DNA of 64,000 nucleotides from Dasypus novemcinctus (GCF_030445035.2 NC_080680.1:112122228-112186227), one strand, 5' to 3'; shown: positions 12,266 through 22,910, numbered from the stretch's first letter. Notes: generated by a model not told the origin, from the letters alone. Translations and numbers: made by a program.

Positions 12266-12275
12266 TATAAGTAAT
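12266..12275. repeat. Target-site duplication, 5' side of the MTRES1 retrocopy
   Basis: TATAAGTAAT, perfect match to 11,329-11,338. The GC-rich 5' UTR stops exactly here and AT-rich host sequence resumes. Confidence 0.93.
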
Positions 12276-13532
12276 CTTAAAATCATATTTAAAAGGTCTC
12301 ATCTTGAAAGTAAGGCTTTTTTCTTTTCTCTTAACAGTATTAGTGAAGGCTATTACTTAAATACATTTGTCTTCATCTTTTAGTGCAAAAGGAACAGTTT
12401 ATTAACTATTTTATTTTTCTTAGACATTTTTGACTACCTTTATTTTTTTTCTGATCAATGAATTCTTAAAACTTTAAGAATTCTAACCTAAGAGAAGCTT
12501 AGAACAACAAAAGTGAGGTAGCTTTAGGCAAGTATGAAATTATCAACATAAAAGGTTATCTTTGCTCTTTAAGGAGAAGGGAGTAAGTTCAGATGCAGGA
12601 AAACCTTTTTACATATACACATATGCACAAAAGAGGAGTCCCTGCAGCTAGTTTAAACACTAACTCAAGCCCTTGACAGTTTTATCGTACCATACAATTA
12701 AAAGGCAGTGCTTTTTAGTCCCCAGAATGAAAATGGAGGGAAAATCTCCTACATTAAACAAAGTGATCTCTTTTAGACAGACCAGATACACAATGTCCTC
12801 TTGAGGGTTCCTTTTGCCTCAGGCACGTCTCAAATGAAGCTTCTTGTCTTGTCAAAGTGCCCCATGTGGCCACCTTAATTCTAGTTTATTCTCAGTGAAG
12901 TTAGGCCAGGAGGTAGCACAAGCTTATTAGCAGACAAGTCCCTGAGAATTTGCCTGACTGTTGAGAGCAAAGATAAAATATTACTTGTGTTTTGAGCCCT
13001 GGACTGCAAGGTTAAGCTGCTTCCACTTGCTGACTTGAGAAATTGGCCGCCTTCTGGCACTTGGAATGTGTGGAGAGAAATTTCCCAAAGCCAATTCTCA
13101 TACACAGAGAAATTGGGGAAAGTTCTCATAGGCAAGCGAAAGGTAGTGGATAACAGAAGACAGGACATGGTGTTACAAGCCACATTTCACCAGGGAACAC
13201 CAGAGACTGATCAGAAACAAAGATTCCAGGATACAAATAATAAACCTGATACAGAAGGGACAAAGAGAGAATCAAAGTCCAAATTCAGTGGCCAACCATA
13301 CAATCAAAGACAGGGAGACCTTGAAAATCTTGAATCTCAAGGAGTGTCCGATATGCATGTTATTACTGAGTCAGAGAGTCCAGTTCTTGTCAGTAAGGGT
13401 GGCTGCCAAATTTCAATAGAATCTCCACCTGTCCTCATTGAACCAGCCTCAGACTACCAGGGGCAAACCTGTAGTCAGGCAAAGTCAGGGTTTTTGGTTT
13501 GCTGCTGGCGAGGGAGTCCAACAGAGGGAGCA
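12276..13532. other. No feature recognised; 170-codon open frame of unknown meaning
   Basis: About 1.26 kb between the pseudogene and the ERV. A plus-strand frame at 13,035-13,547 (170 codons, hydrophilic, rich in Q, S, E and K) runs a few codons into the 5' LTR. I do not recognise it, and a frame ending in an LTR is unlikely to be a native gene. It could be a relic of an older element. Confidence 0.4.
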
Positions 13533-14002
13533 TGGTACTTAGCATGAGCAGAAAACAATGCACTTGTAACCTAGCAAACACCTTAGGGTAGACATGCAGT
13601 TTCTGTAGAAAAGCATGTAATCCTGTCTGGTTTAATACTAATTAGACCTTTTACTTCTTCATAAAGAAAAGTGTGTGATGTCCACATGTAATGCTTGACT
13701 CATTTGCCTATCCTTATCACCATGAGCCTTAGAGGCACCAGGCATGTATGTATCTTGATGTTAACCAGAGCGGAATGCTAGAGAAACTCCCCAATCCCTT
13801 CTCAGAGATGTCAGCTCCATGATTAACTTTCCATCCTGCACAAAAGCTGTAAGAAAACTCAACAAGGAGGCAGATTTGAGACTGGTTAGATCTTCTGTCC
13901 TCCAGCCCATGAAACCACTTTTCCTTCTTAGCCTAGTTCCGTGATCTGTCTCTTCTGCTGTGCCGAGCACCGAGCCTGTGGACCATTCCAGTTATCTTTG
14001 AA
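13533..14002 (+). repeat. ERV 5' LTR
   Basis: Aligns with 20,703-21,158 along its length: AGCATGAGCAGAA, ACTTGTAACCTAGCAAACAC, TTAGGGTAGACAT, TTAGAGGCACCAGGCA, GATGTTAACCAGAG, GGAGGCAGATTTGAG, and CATTCCAG near the end. The first bases (TGGTACTT) differ from the TGTAGC start of the 3' LTR. The place of the TATAAAA found in the 3' LTR reads CACAAAAG here, so this promoter copy has decayed. Confidence 0.88.
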
Positions 14003-14022
14003 TTTGGCAACCAAGATGGGAC
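14003..14022 (+). other. Candidate primer-binding site
   Basis: TTTGGCAACCAAGATGGGAC follows the 5' LTR directly and has the TGG...GGGA shape of a retroviral tRNA primer site. I cannot assign the tRNA with confidence from the decayed sequence. Confidence 0.5.
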
Positions 14023-14384
14023 CAGCGTCCTCATGAGAATGACGACCCTAAGGTAAGATGGTCATGGGCTCCAGCTCTGCGGCCACCAGTGTATTTTACT
14101 CTGAGAGTGGAAATGGGACTCGCTTGCCCTGGGTGTCTAAAATCCCTAAATGTGGCAGGCTACAAAGGAAAACAGGTTCTGCTCTGTGTGTTGTGAAAGT
14201 TGTCTTTCTTCTCAGCAGCACAAGAGCCCCTGCCAAAGATGGAAGCGGCAATTTGTTGTTCTAGGTTTCTGGGCTTGGAATAAGAAAGGAAGTAGCCCTG
14301 GTGTAAAGAGAGGTTGCTGAGACTGGTTACTTAGGCTTTTTACTTGGAAGTAAAGGGAAAGAATGACCCCCTAGGTTGCCTTAT

Positions 14385-14605
14385 TAAGCACTGGGAACAA
14401 TTTGAGTGTGAACCTATGGCTAAAAAGGGAATGGTCTGTCTTTTTAAGGAAGTCTGGCCTCTGTGCATTAGAAGATTTAGAAGATGAGCAGAAATTGCTA
14501 GTGCAAGAGTCCTTAGAGTACAATACTATTCTGCAACTGGATCTATTCTGTAGAAGATTGAGTAAATGGGATGAAATTCCTATATTCAACGTTTTATGGA
14601 GTTAG
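14385..14605 (+). pseudogene. gag: ERV gag remnant (matrix region)
   Basis: An open stretch ending at 14,605 carries YNTILQLDLFC, a signature of the N-terminal matrix part of class I ERV Gag, with WPLC-like residues encoded upstream in another frame. Normally matrix, capsid, nucleocapsid and protease follow. Here the sequence passes almost at once into reverse transcriptase, so well over 1.5 kb of gag and protease is missing. The region upstream (14,023-14,384) is leader sequence with nothing else recognised. Confidence 0.75.
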
Positions 14606-15028
14606 CCCATAGCTGTCAATCAAGTAGTAGAAGACATTCACCCGACAGTGCCTAATCCATATACACTTCTTGTCAATATTTCCGATGTTTACGCTTGGTG
14701 AAATGCTTTTTATTGCCTACATCTAGAGAAGGAATCACAAAGACCTTTTGCTTTTAAATGGGAAGATCCTGACACTGGAATAAAACAACATTGTTGGACT
14801 GTGTTGCCACAGAGATTTAAAATGCCCCAACTCTTTTTGGACAGGCACAGTCCAAGGACTTACTTATATGGAGTGCAACTCCAAGAAGGACTTTTCCTTG
14901 AATATGTTGATGATATAATCATAGCTACCAAGACCCAAGAAGTCTCAAGTCAAAAAGCAATAATAAAGCTAAAAGGGCTGGCAGAGAAAGGATATGGATT
15001 ATCTGAAAAGAAAGCCGAAATAGCGTTA
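14606..15028 (+). pseudogene. pol: ERV reverse transcriptase remnant, 5' part
   Basis: Encodes, with one in-frame break near 14,700, the RT blocks VEDIHPTVPNPYTLL, DVYAW.NAFYCL, FAFKWEDPDTG and the catalytic YVDD at about 14,905-14,916. In intact virus this copies genomic RNA to DNA. The 14,801-15,040 frame is open, then a SINE interrupts it at 15,029. Confidence 0.88.
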
Positions 15029-15455
15029 CCATTTTTTTAAAGATTTATTTTTTATTTATTTCTCTCCCCTTTCCCCCTATTACCCCCATTTTCTGCGCTC
15101 TGTGTCCGTTCACTGTGCGTTCTTCTGTGTCTGCTTGTATTCTTGTCAGCGGCACTGGGTATCTGTGTCTCTTTTTGTTGTGTCATCTTGCTGTGTCAGC
15201 TCTCTGTGTGTGTGGCACCACTCCTGGGCAGGCTGTACTTTTTTCACGCGGGGCAGCTCTCTTTATGGGGTGCACTCCTTGCACGTGGGGCTCCCCTATG
15301 TAGGGGACACCCCTGCATGGCACGGCACACCTTGTGCACATCAGTACTGCGTGTGGGCCAGCTCACCACATGGGTCAGGAGGCCCTGGGTTTGAACCCTG
15401 GACCTCCCATGTGGTACATGGATGCTCTGTCTGTTGAGCCAAATTGACTTCCCCC
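15029..15455 (-). mobile_element. Long DAS-type SINE inserted in ERV pol
   Basis: Minus-strand long SINE of 427 bp: T-rich tail with AAAGATTTATTTTT at the left, body blocks CTGGGCAGGCTG and GGGGCTCCCC, head with GGTTTGAACCCTGGACC at the right. Host duplication AAATAGCGTTA (15,018-15,028) against AAATAGCTTTA (15,456-15,466), 10 of 11 identical. It is younger than the ERV. Confidence 0.95.
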
Positions 15456-15466
15456 AAATAGCTTTA

Positions 15467-16560
15467 AATGTTAAATACCTTGGGTTCAAACTATTGAAGG
15501 ACAATGAGCCCTGCTGCCCAGCAGAAAAGAGACTTTATGACAAGTACCAGAACCCAGAAACAGAAAAGAACTTAGAGGATTTTTAGACATGGCTGGTCAT
15601 TGCAGGCTCTGAATACCAAAGTTTGGGCATATTGCCAAACCTCTGTATAAAGCCTTCAAGGGGAAAGAAGAAAAAGATCCTTTAGAATGGACTCCAGAAT
15701 GCTCTCTAGCATTTCAAAGACTTAAGGATGAACTCCTCTCAGCCCCAGTCCTAGATCTCCCTAACTTAATGAAAGAGTTTGAATTGTTTGTGCATGAACA
15801 GCAAGACTTTGCACTAGGAATAATAGTACAAGACTTTGGAGGAAAACTCCCGCCGGTGGCATGCTTATCAAAGCACCTTGAGTTGGTCCCACAGGCAGGC
15901 CAGCCTGTTTCAAGCAGTGGCTGCTATCTGTGATCTTCTCCAGGAAGGGGCAAAGTTCATGTTGGGCTCTCCCACCCAGTCCTCTTCCCACATTATGTTC
16001 TTACATATTAGGACAAAAAGAGGTCAATGGTTAACCATGGGTCATTTGAGCAAATATCAAGCCATTTTACTGAACAACCCAAATGTCACACTGAAAACGA
16101 TAGATAAACTCAATCTGGCCACTTTACTATCTGAGGTTAATGAGAGACCAGAATGGAAAACTCCCAAATGCAATTGTGTATAGCTCGAGGAGGTACACTC
16201 TAGCCACCCAGGATTGACTCATGTCCCACTATCAGATCCAGACCTAGAATTATTTACCAATGGGAGTAGTTACATGGACCATGGAAAATGCAGGGCAGGC
16301 TACTGTAGTTACTCTCACTAAAATACTAGAAGCAGAACCTTTACCTGCAGGAATTTCAGCAGAAAGGACCAAATTAATTGAACTCATAAGGGCTCTGCAA
16401 TTAAGTGCAGGACAAAAGGCAAAAATATATATACTGACTTCTTTTGCCATACTTCATGCCCCTGATGCTATTTGGAAAGAGTGTGCTCTGTTAACTACTG
16501 CCAACAAAAACATTAAGCATGTAGATTTAATCCTGCAACTGTCAATCTACTAATAGCAAA
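15467..16560 (+). pseudogene. pol: ERV RT end and RNase H remnant
   Basis: Continues pol after the SINE. Recognisable pieces include the RT thumb and connection (LNVKYLGF, then KQDFALGII.QDFGG near 15,800) and an RNase H start at about 16,250 reading LFTNGSSY, where the family has Asp in place of the first Asn, so the first catalytic acid is lost. Many stops and frame changes break the reading frame. Confidence 0.8.
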
Positions 16561-17009
16561 GAAGCTAGAGGCTTCTTTATAGCAAGCAGATAAAGCAGGG
16601 AAGGAAGCAGCCAAAAGGGAAACCTCCATGACAATTGTCACCCTGTTCTATCCAAAATATCCACTGTTACCTGAATGAAGACCCAAGCTTGAAAGATTTA
16701 GGAAACCTCAGTATTCAGAAAAAGACTTAGCAAGAGCAAAAGAATTGGGATGTACAAGCCTAACTGAACAGGGATGGTTACACAATGAAAATGAACACAG
16801 TGATATGAGTAAAATTCTTGTCCCAGAGAACCTCCTTAAACCCATCATAATACACTTTCACCACACATTATGGATGAGACATGCTCAACCACTTTCTAGT
16901 GGGACATAGCCTATGCCAAACCCTTCAAGTTGTAATTGATCAACGTGTAACATGTATTTGGGTCAATCCCCAGCCCCACCCCAAAATACCTGCCTTAACA
17001 AAAGGAGTG
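16561..17009 (+). pseudogene. pol: ERV integrase remnant, N-terminal zinc-binding part
   Basis: Stops and frameshifts leave only pieces. The His-rich stretch near 16,855-16,890 and the VTCIW piece near 16,948-16,962 fit the HHCC region of retroviral integrase. An LTR splits the gene at 17,010. Confidence 0.6.
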
Positions 17010-17580
17010 TGTAGCAGTTTGATATAGATATGGATTCCAAAAATAGATATTGTATTACTTTTGTAATCTGGTCTGTACCTGGGTGTGATTAAGTTATGAT
17101 TAGGGCTTTGATTGGGCCACATCATTAGGGCGTTGAGTCCCCACCCCTTGGTAGATGGGGACTCACAGATAAAAGGCATGGCAAAGGACAGAGTTGAGGG
17201 TTTTTGAAGTTGGAGTTTTGATGTTGGGGTTTGATGCTGAAGCCTTAAGCTGGAGCCCTGGGAAGTAAGCTACAGAGGAAAGAGAAGCCAGTTTCAGGAA
17301 GAGAGGAACCCTGAGCCCAGGAAGAAGCAAGCCCTCAGAAGAAAGGAACCTTGAACCCAGAGAGAAGCAAGCCCCTGGAAGGGAGGAACCCAGGAAGCCT
17401 GAACCCTCGCAGACGCCAGCAGCAATCTTGCTCCAACACGTAAAGGTAGACTTTGATGAGGGAAATAACTTACGCTTTATAGCCTAGTATCTGTAAGCTC
17501 CTACCCCAAATAAATACCCTTTATAAAAACCAACCAATTTCTGGTATTTTGCCTCAGCACTCCTTTGGCTGTCTAATACA
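17010..17580 (+). mobile_element. Solo LTR inserted in ERV integrase
   Basis: 571 bp, begins TGTAGCAGTTTGATATAGAT and ends CTAATACA, with AATAAA near the end (17,508-17,513). It is flanked by GAGTG (17,005-17,009) and GAATG (17,581-17,585). The 5-bp duplication and end shape point to an ERVL/MaLR-like LTR. Inside, 17,280-17,400 shows a degenerate AGGAACC...AGAAGCAAGCC tandem repeat of about 45 bp. Confidence 0.85.
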
Positions 17581-17585
17581 GAATG

Positions 17586-18380
17586 CAATATTGAAGGTTA
17601 GGTGGAGAAGACTGGCAAGTCGATTTTACTGTGATGCCTAAAGCCCCCTGAAATTTCAGATATCTGTTAGTATTTATTGACACTTTCACTGGATGGGTAG
17701 AAGCTTTCCTGTGTCAAACTGAGAAAACCCATGAAATTGTTAAATGTTTGCTAAAAGAAATTATTCCTAGGTTTGGACTCACTCCATCCAAAGTGACAAG
17801 GGCACTGCCTTTGCTCTAAAGTAGTCAGGGATGTTTCAGGTTTACCGGGTATTGATTGGCGACTACACTCTTTTTATAGACCTCAATCCACAGGAAAGAC
17901 AGAGCGAGTGAACTGAATGTAAAAGGAAGATCTAGCAAAAATCTGCCTAGAAATACAATTGAGATAAAACCCTAACCATTATGCTCCTGATGATAAGAGT
18001 AGCACCCTAGAGCAGGCGAGTCTTAAGCCCTTATGAAAAGATATATGGAAGGCTGTTTCTCAAATTTCTCAAGGTGGAATAAGCTGGCAATATGCATTCT
18101 AGTTCTGAATTAGCCACCATTCAACCCTTAGTTGGTGCCCTAACTGAAATCAATAACTATACTTTCAGTTATCTTAAATTCCCTACAGATACTCCTTTAC
18201 ATAATGATCAGCCTAGAGATTGGGTATGGCTATGTACATGGAAAAACCATCATTCCCAAGTCCCAAATGGGTAGAACCAAACCTGGTATTGTCACACACT
18301 CTTAAGTTACAGGGCATCAAACCATGGATACATCATACTAGACTCAAGCTGTACAGTGGCTCTCTGCTACTCAATTGAAA
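17586..18380 (+). pseudogene. pol: ERV integrase remnant, catalytic core and C-terminal part
   Basis: GEDWQVDFTVMPKAP near 17,610 and FIDTFTGWVEAF near 17,680 hold the first acidic residues of the integrase core. A decayed SDKGTAF-like block follows near 17,790. The C-terminal domain is seen at about 18,210-18,350 as RDWVW, then GIKPWIHHTRLKL. Stops and frameshifts throughout. Confidence 0.82.
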
Positions 18381-18620
18381 AGCAGCCCATTGCCATTGAC
18401 CCACCCAAAGATCCAGAACATGAGTGTACTTGTGAACTTCTCAATGGACTCAAATAATTGTTTAAAAGAAAAAGGCTTCAAGAATAATGGGTGATTGTTG
18501 TATTTGTTGCTAATTACCCCTTTCTTCATTTTTCTATGATTGTAGATCCTGGTTAGTTTAAAAATTTTTAATCATTTAGGATTAACTCATAATTGAATCC
18601 TATTAACATGATAATCCAAT
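18381..18620 (+). pseudogene. ERV pol-env junction, decayed
   Basis: Spacer between the pol end and the inserted LTR. It probably holds the start of env, but no clear signal peptide is legible. Kept separate because its coding identity is uncertain. Confidence 0.4.
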
Positions 18621-19179
18621 ACAACAGTTTGAATTTGGTGAATCCCAAAAAAGAGAAAGATTATGTTTTTAAACTAATTCATTCCTGTGTGTGTGAGATG
18701 CTTTTGATTGGACTGCATCAATGTGGTGTGACTGGGGTTGAGTGTCCTCCCTCTTACTGGAGTTGATATAAATGGAGACAGAGACAGACACACAGGAAAA
18801 GGGAGCTCTGCCATTTTTGACCCTGAAATGTGCAAAGAGGACTTGAGGGTTGCTAACAGCCAAAGCTTAAGCACAAAGTCCCCAAGAGGCTGGGCCCATG
18901 GAAGAGCTCAAGGCTGAGGAGATGAGCCCTATGCCTGAGAGCCCACAGCTGAGCTCTGGGAGATGGTAGGTTCTAGAGAGGAAGGCAGGGCCCTTGGCAC
19001 AAATCAGCAGCCATCTTCACCATGTGACAAGACACCAAAATCAGCAGTAGTTGACTGTGGTCAGAAAGCATCTCTGCTGATGCCTTGATATGGACATTTC
19101 ACCCTAATAAATTTCCTATTATAAAAGCCATCCCATTTCTGGTACACTGCCTTGACAGCCCTGTGGCAAACTAAGACAC
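18621..19179 (+). mobile_element. Second solo LTR inserted in the ERV (env 5' region)
   Basis: About 559 bp. Begins ACAACAGTTTGAATTTGGTG, has AATAAA in CCTAATAAATTTCC at about 19,105, and ends GTGGCAAACTAAGACAC. Candidate 5-bp duplication CCAAT (18,616-18,620) and CCAAC (19,180-19,184). Start and end resemble the LTR at 17,010, so both may be members of one ERVL/MaLR-like group. Confidence 0.8.
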
Positions 19180-20690
19180 CCAACTCTTTCTTATGCCCTC
19201 TCTCCTGTCCTTAACTATAAATCCACAAGATAATAACTTTTTCCCCCCAATGGGCTCATTCTTATGCTAACTCTATAAATCAGTCTAATTGTTAGCTCTG
19301 TGGACAGCTGCCAACTTCAAGTGTTTCTGATTGCCCTGGTGGGTATCTCCCTTATAAGGTACTGATTGGCAAACTTTAAAATCTTTTATAAAAGAGATGC
19401 AAAAAATGACCAGGGGCATTACATACCATAGACATAACCGGAGCCAAACCCGACTATTGGCCAGTAAATTCAACAAAATCTGGCCATCAACTCTGAGTCT
19501 CAGATAATGTTACCACTTGAACTGCTGTGCAATATTCCTCTCAGTTAGATGATCATACTGAAAAATTTAGCCATAAGAGAAAAGGGCAGACATTTCCAAC
19601 TTTGGGATGAAGTAGTTTGGTTCATCCCAGGCTATGGAAAATTTAAGTAAAAAAAAAACAACACACCTATGTTAGGAACAGCACAACCACTCCCAGCAAC
19701 ACAATCCTTTCCTTAGTCATAAATTAGGACACTCACTGCCTGAAAACTGCCACCAAACAATTACCTTACAGACAAGTAATTGGTTTGAAACTGATTGGGA
19801 AAATAGACCAGGAATTTACTGGGTACCCCAAATGGCACACAATAGATTTTTGGAACAAGTCTGTGGCCATGGCTACATCCAGGCTAGTTAAGAAGATGTA
19901 CCTTAGAGTTACCATTGGCCCAAGAAACTGTTCATACTACCCTTCCATCTATTGCAACTAACTTACCTCTACTACAAGCTAGGTGGACTTGCTCCATCTT
20001 CCATTGGTACGATCACCTAGCAGCAAATTTTTCCCTCTATAGGAATTGAAGATGTAATTACCAGAATAGAAGCTCTAAATAATTTTCTTTCTCAAGCCTT
20101 AAACGATAATCAATAATACAAAAATGACTCTGATGCACAAGGCTGTTCTCCAAAATTGAATGGCATTTGATATCCTGACTGCTCCTCAAGGAGGAATATA
20201 CGCTATAGTAAAAACCGAGTGCTGCGCTTACATTCCTGGTGAATCTAATGCTATTTCTGCTCTTTTACTCTTCTACTCTTTTATCTCATATGAATAAACA
20301 CTTCAAGTTTTGTCAACCCCATCCACTCCATTCAATTCTTTGATTTATTCAGTTGGCTTCCATATGGTGTTGGATTCTGGCTGTGCACTGTTCTCCAGGC
20401 CGGCTCCACGATTATTCTGCTAAGAGAAGCATTGAAATTCTCAAATGTACTATCTCCTTATGTAGTTACATAGCAATGTGATTAGTTTTTAAAACATTTT
20501 CTTCATCCAAAGTTACTTCCAAAACTCACCTAAATCTCTCGAACCACAATCAATATTATTTACACACCATGGGTCAATGTTTCTGCCAAGAAATTCCATA
20601 ATTGCTACGCTCCATCTCAGCAGGAAGTCACCAGATAGGATGACGACTGGATCCCAAAAGTTGATTTCATGGCTGGAAGTAGACACATAA
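19180..20690 (+). pseudogene. env: ERV env remnant (SU and TM pieces)
   Basis: A decayed surface-unit stretch is followed by transmembrane-subunit landmarks: IEALNNFLSQAL near 20,065-20,100 (heptad region), then DILTAPQGGIYAIVKTECC near 20,170-20,225. In gammaretrovirus-type TM proteins this is the immunosuppressive-domain region ending in a CX6CC motif. Here the first cysteine is replaced by Tyr. A hydrophobic stretch follows. Multiple stops and frameshifts mean no envelope protein can be made. Confidence 0.78.
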
Positions 20691-20702
20691 CCAGGGGGAA
20701 TT
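20691..20702 (+). other. ERV polypurine tract
   Basis: CCAGGGGGAATT lies immediately 5' of the TGTAGC start of the 3' LTR, the expected place of the plus-strand primer. Confidence 0.75.
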
Positions 20703-21158
20703 TGTAGCATGAGCAGAATAAAATGTACTTGTAACCTAGCAAACACTTTAGGGTAGACATAAAATTTCTGTAGAAAAGCACGTAGTCCTGTCTAATTTAA
20801 TATTATCCAGACCTTTTACTTTTTCTATGTAAAGAGAAATGGTGTACATATGTAATACTTCACTTATTCTGTTACCCTTATCTTGTGAGCTTTAGAGGCA
20901 CCAGGCACATACTATGTATCCTGATGTTAACCAGAGTAGACCACTAGAGAAACTCCCAACCCATACCTAGATATGTCGATTTCATGATTAACTGTCTTTG
21001 TTTCAAACATGTATAAAAGCTTCAAGAAAACCCCTCAGTGAGGAGGCAGATTTGAGTTTGGTTAATCTCCTGTCCCCTACTGGCTGATAAAGCCACTTTT
21101 CTTTCTAGCCTAGTTTGCTGTGTCTGTCTGAGCCCATGAACCATTCCAGTCTTTTTCA
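20703..21158 (+). repeat. ERV 3' LTR
   Basis: 456 bp, starts TGTAGCATGAGCAG and ends TTTTTCA, the canonical TG...CA. It keeps a TATA box, TATAAAA, at 21,012-21,018, lost from the 5' copy. Otherwise collinear with 13,533-14,002. Confidence 0.9.
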
Positions 21159-21754
21159 GGGCATGTCACCAAAAAAGCAAGTTATTACAGGATTTTGGGG
21201 ATGGATGGAGTTTAGGTGAAATTTTGAGGAAAAGCTTTTGACAGGTTCAAAGTTAAGATAAACTGTGTGTGAGGGGCAACATCAGGCCTGGATGGCTAAG
21301 TGCCCACAGGGTCTCCTTTCCTTAGAAACTATAAGGTTTAGATGTGGAATATTCTGTCCCAAAACCATGAAAAATCTGAATCTCTGCACCTGGGTTGGAG
21401 CCAAGGCTTTTTCTCTCTGTCAAAGTGACGTAGATCTTGTAGGGAAGAGTGCGCTATTTGTTCCTACTGGAACAATTTCAAAAGCAAAGTTTCTGAAAAA
21501 CTTTGATTTTAAAGAAAAAGATTTCTTCAGTAAGAAAGTAGTCATGCTACTGAGTCGCTAGGACACTTGACAGTTGCAGAGTTTCCTTGTGAGAAACACA
21601 ATTATCTCTTAACTTTGAACTGCCTCCATCTGTGCCTGTTTCCCCATTCTGATGAGTGCAGGGCAGATTTTCATTTTCTCAGGCCAAACTAATTTTCATG
21701 TTCTCAACATGTAACTCAGTCTGCTCTTTTACCAGCCAGAAAGAAGCTGAAGGC
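21159..21754. other. No feature recognised
   Basis: About 600 bp after the ERV. A plus-strand frame at 21,265-21,561 (98 codons) has no motif I recognise. Confidence 0.5.
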
Positions 21755-21890
21755 ACATAGGACCTTTTCTGGAAGTGATTCATCTCTTTCCCTTCATTCC
21801 TGTTTCTCCCTTCCTAGCATAGAGACATTCAATTCCATGGCTCCAGTGCAGCCTGGGGTTGTTATGGGAGGAGGAATCCATAAGAAACAG

Positions 21891-22273
21891 TGTAGTAGGT
21901 TGAATTATGTACCCCACAAACACACATGCTTAATCTTAATCTTTGTCCCTGTAATTAGGACCTCTTGGAGATATTTTTACTTAAGGTGTGAACCAACTGA
22001 AATGAGGTGATTCTTAATCTGGATTATTGGAGGCTTTAAAAGGTAACCTGGAAGGCACAGGAACAAGAAGGGAGAGCATATCACCATCTGATGAGGGGCA
22101 GAAATGCAAAGGAATCCCAAGGTCTGCCGGCAGCCACCACCAGAATGCTGCAGATTTTTGGGAGAAAGCAAGACTTGCTGATATCTTCTCATCTCAAAGC
22201 TGTGAGTGCATAAATTCCTGTTAAGCTCAAACCAATTTGTGGTATTTGTCATAGCAGCTCAGGCAAACTAAGA
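21891..22273 (+). mobile_element. Solo MaLR-like LTR
   Basis: 383 bp, starts TGTAGTAGGTTGAATTATGT and ends near CAGGCAAACTAAGA. The start block is MLT1/MaLR-like and the TTTGTGGTATTTGTCATAGC end block is typical. Candidate duplication AACAG (21,886-21,890) and AACAC (22,274-22,278). Copy A of the host repeat shows the empty site. Confidence 0.8.
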
Positions 22274-22488
22274 AACACAATGTGAAAGAAAAGAAAGCCT
22301 TGGGGTGAAAGAGAAAAGGAGTATAAAGCCATCCATGTGGGAAAATGGGAAATGGGAAGGGGCAGTATGGTTGCCTCAGGGCCCCTACCCCTGCCAGATC
22401 CTCTTCTACCTCTTCTGTTCCTAGCTGCAGCTTGTACTTCCTGTTCTCTTGAAGCCACCTGATTGGTTCCCTGATAAGTGCAGCTTTT

Positions 22489-22910
22489 TTATTTTTAAGG
22501 ATTTATTTTTTATTTATTTCTTTCCCCTTCCCTCACACCCCCAGTTGTCTGCTCTCTGTGTCCATTCTTTGTGTGCTCTTCTGTGACCGCTTCTATCCTT
22601 ATCAGTGGCACTGGGAATCCATGTTTCTTTTTGTTGCATCATCTTGTTGTGTCAGCTCTCCATGTGTGTGGCGCCATTCTTGGGCAGGCTGCATTTTCTT
22701 TCGTGCTGGGTGGCTCTCCTTATGGGGCGCACTCCTTGCACATGGGGCTCCCCTACATGGGGGACACCCCTGTGTGGCAGGGCACTCCTTGCACGCATCA
22801 GCACTGCGCATGGGCCAGCCCCACACAGGTCAAGGAGGCCCGGGGTTTGAACCTTGGACCTCCCATGTGGTAGGCAGACGCCCTATCCATTGGGCCAAGT
22901 CTGCTTGCCT
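22489..22910 (-). mobile_element. Long DAS-type SINE (minus)
   Basis: 422 bp: AAGGATTTATTTTTTATTTA tail at left, CTTGGGCAGGCTGC body, head with GGTTTGAACCTTGGACC at right. Perfect 13-bp duplication AAGTGCAGCTTTT at 22,476-22,488 and 22,911-22,923. Confidence 0.95.

Larger units (their letters stand above)
13533..21158 (+). mobile_element. Endogenous retrovirus, class I (gammaretrovirus-like), defective
   Basis: Two related LTRs of about 460 bp (13,533-14,002 and 20,703-21,158) bound gag, pol and env remnants in the normal order on the plus strand. Possible 5-bp duplication: GAGCA (13,528-13,532) and GGGCA (21,159-21,163). All genes are broken by stops, frameshifts and a large deletion that joins a gag fragment almost directly to reverse transcriptase. 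Three later insertions split it: a SINE at 15,029-15,455 and LTRs at 17,010-17,580 and 18,621-19,179. The LTRs differ by many substitutions and indels, so the insertion is old. It cannot encode any complete viral protein. Confidence 0.9.

Noticed and set aside
14801-15040. A live reverse transcriptase because YVDD is intact
   Set aside because: The frame is only 79 codons, preceded by a stop and ended by a SINE. The rest of pol is broken in many places.
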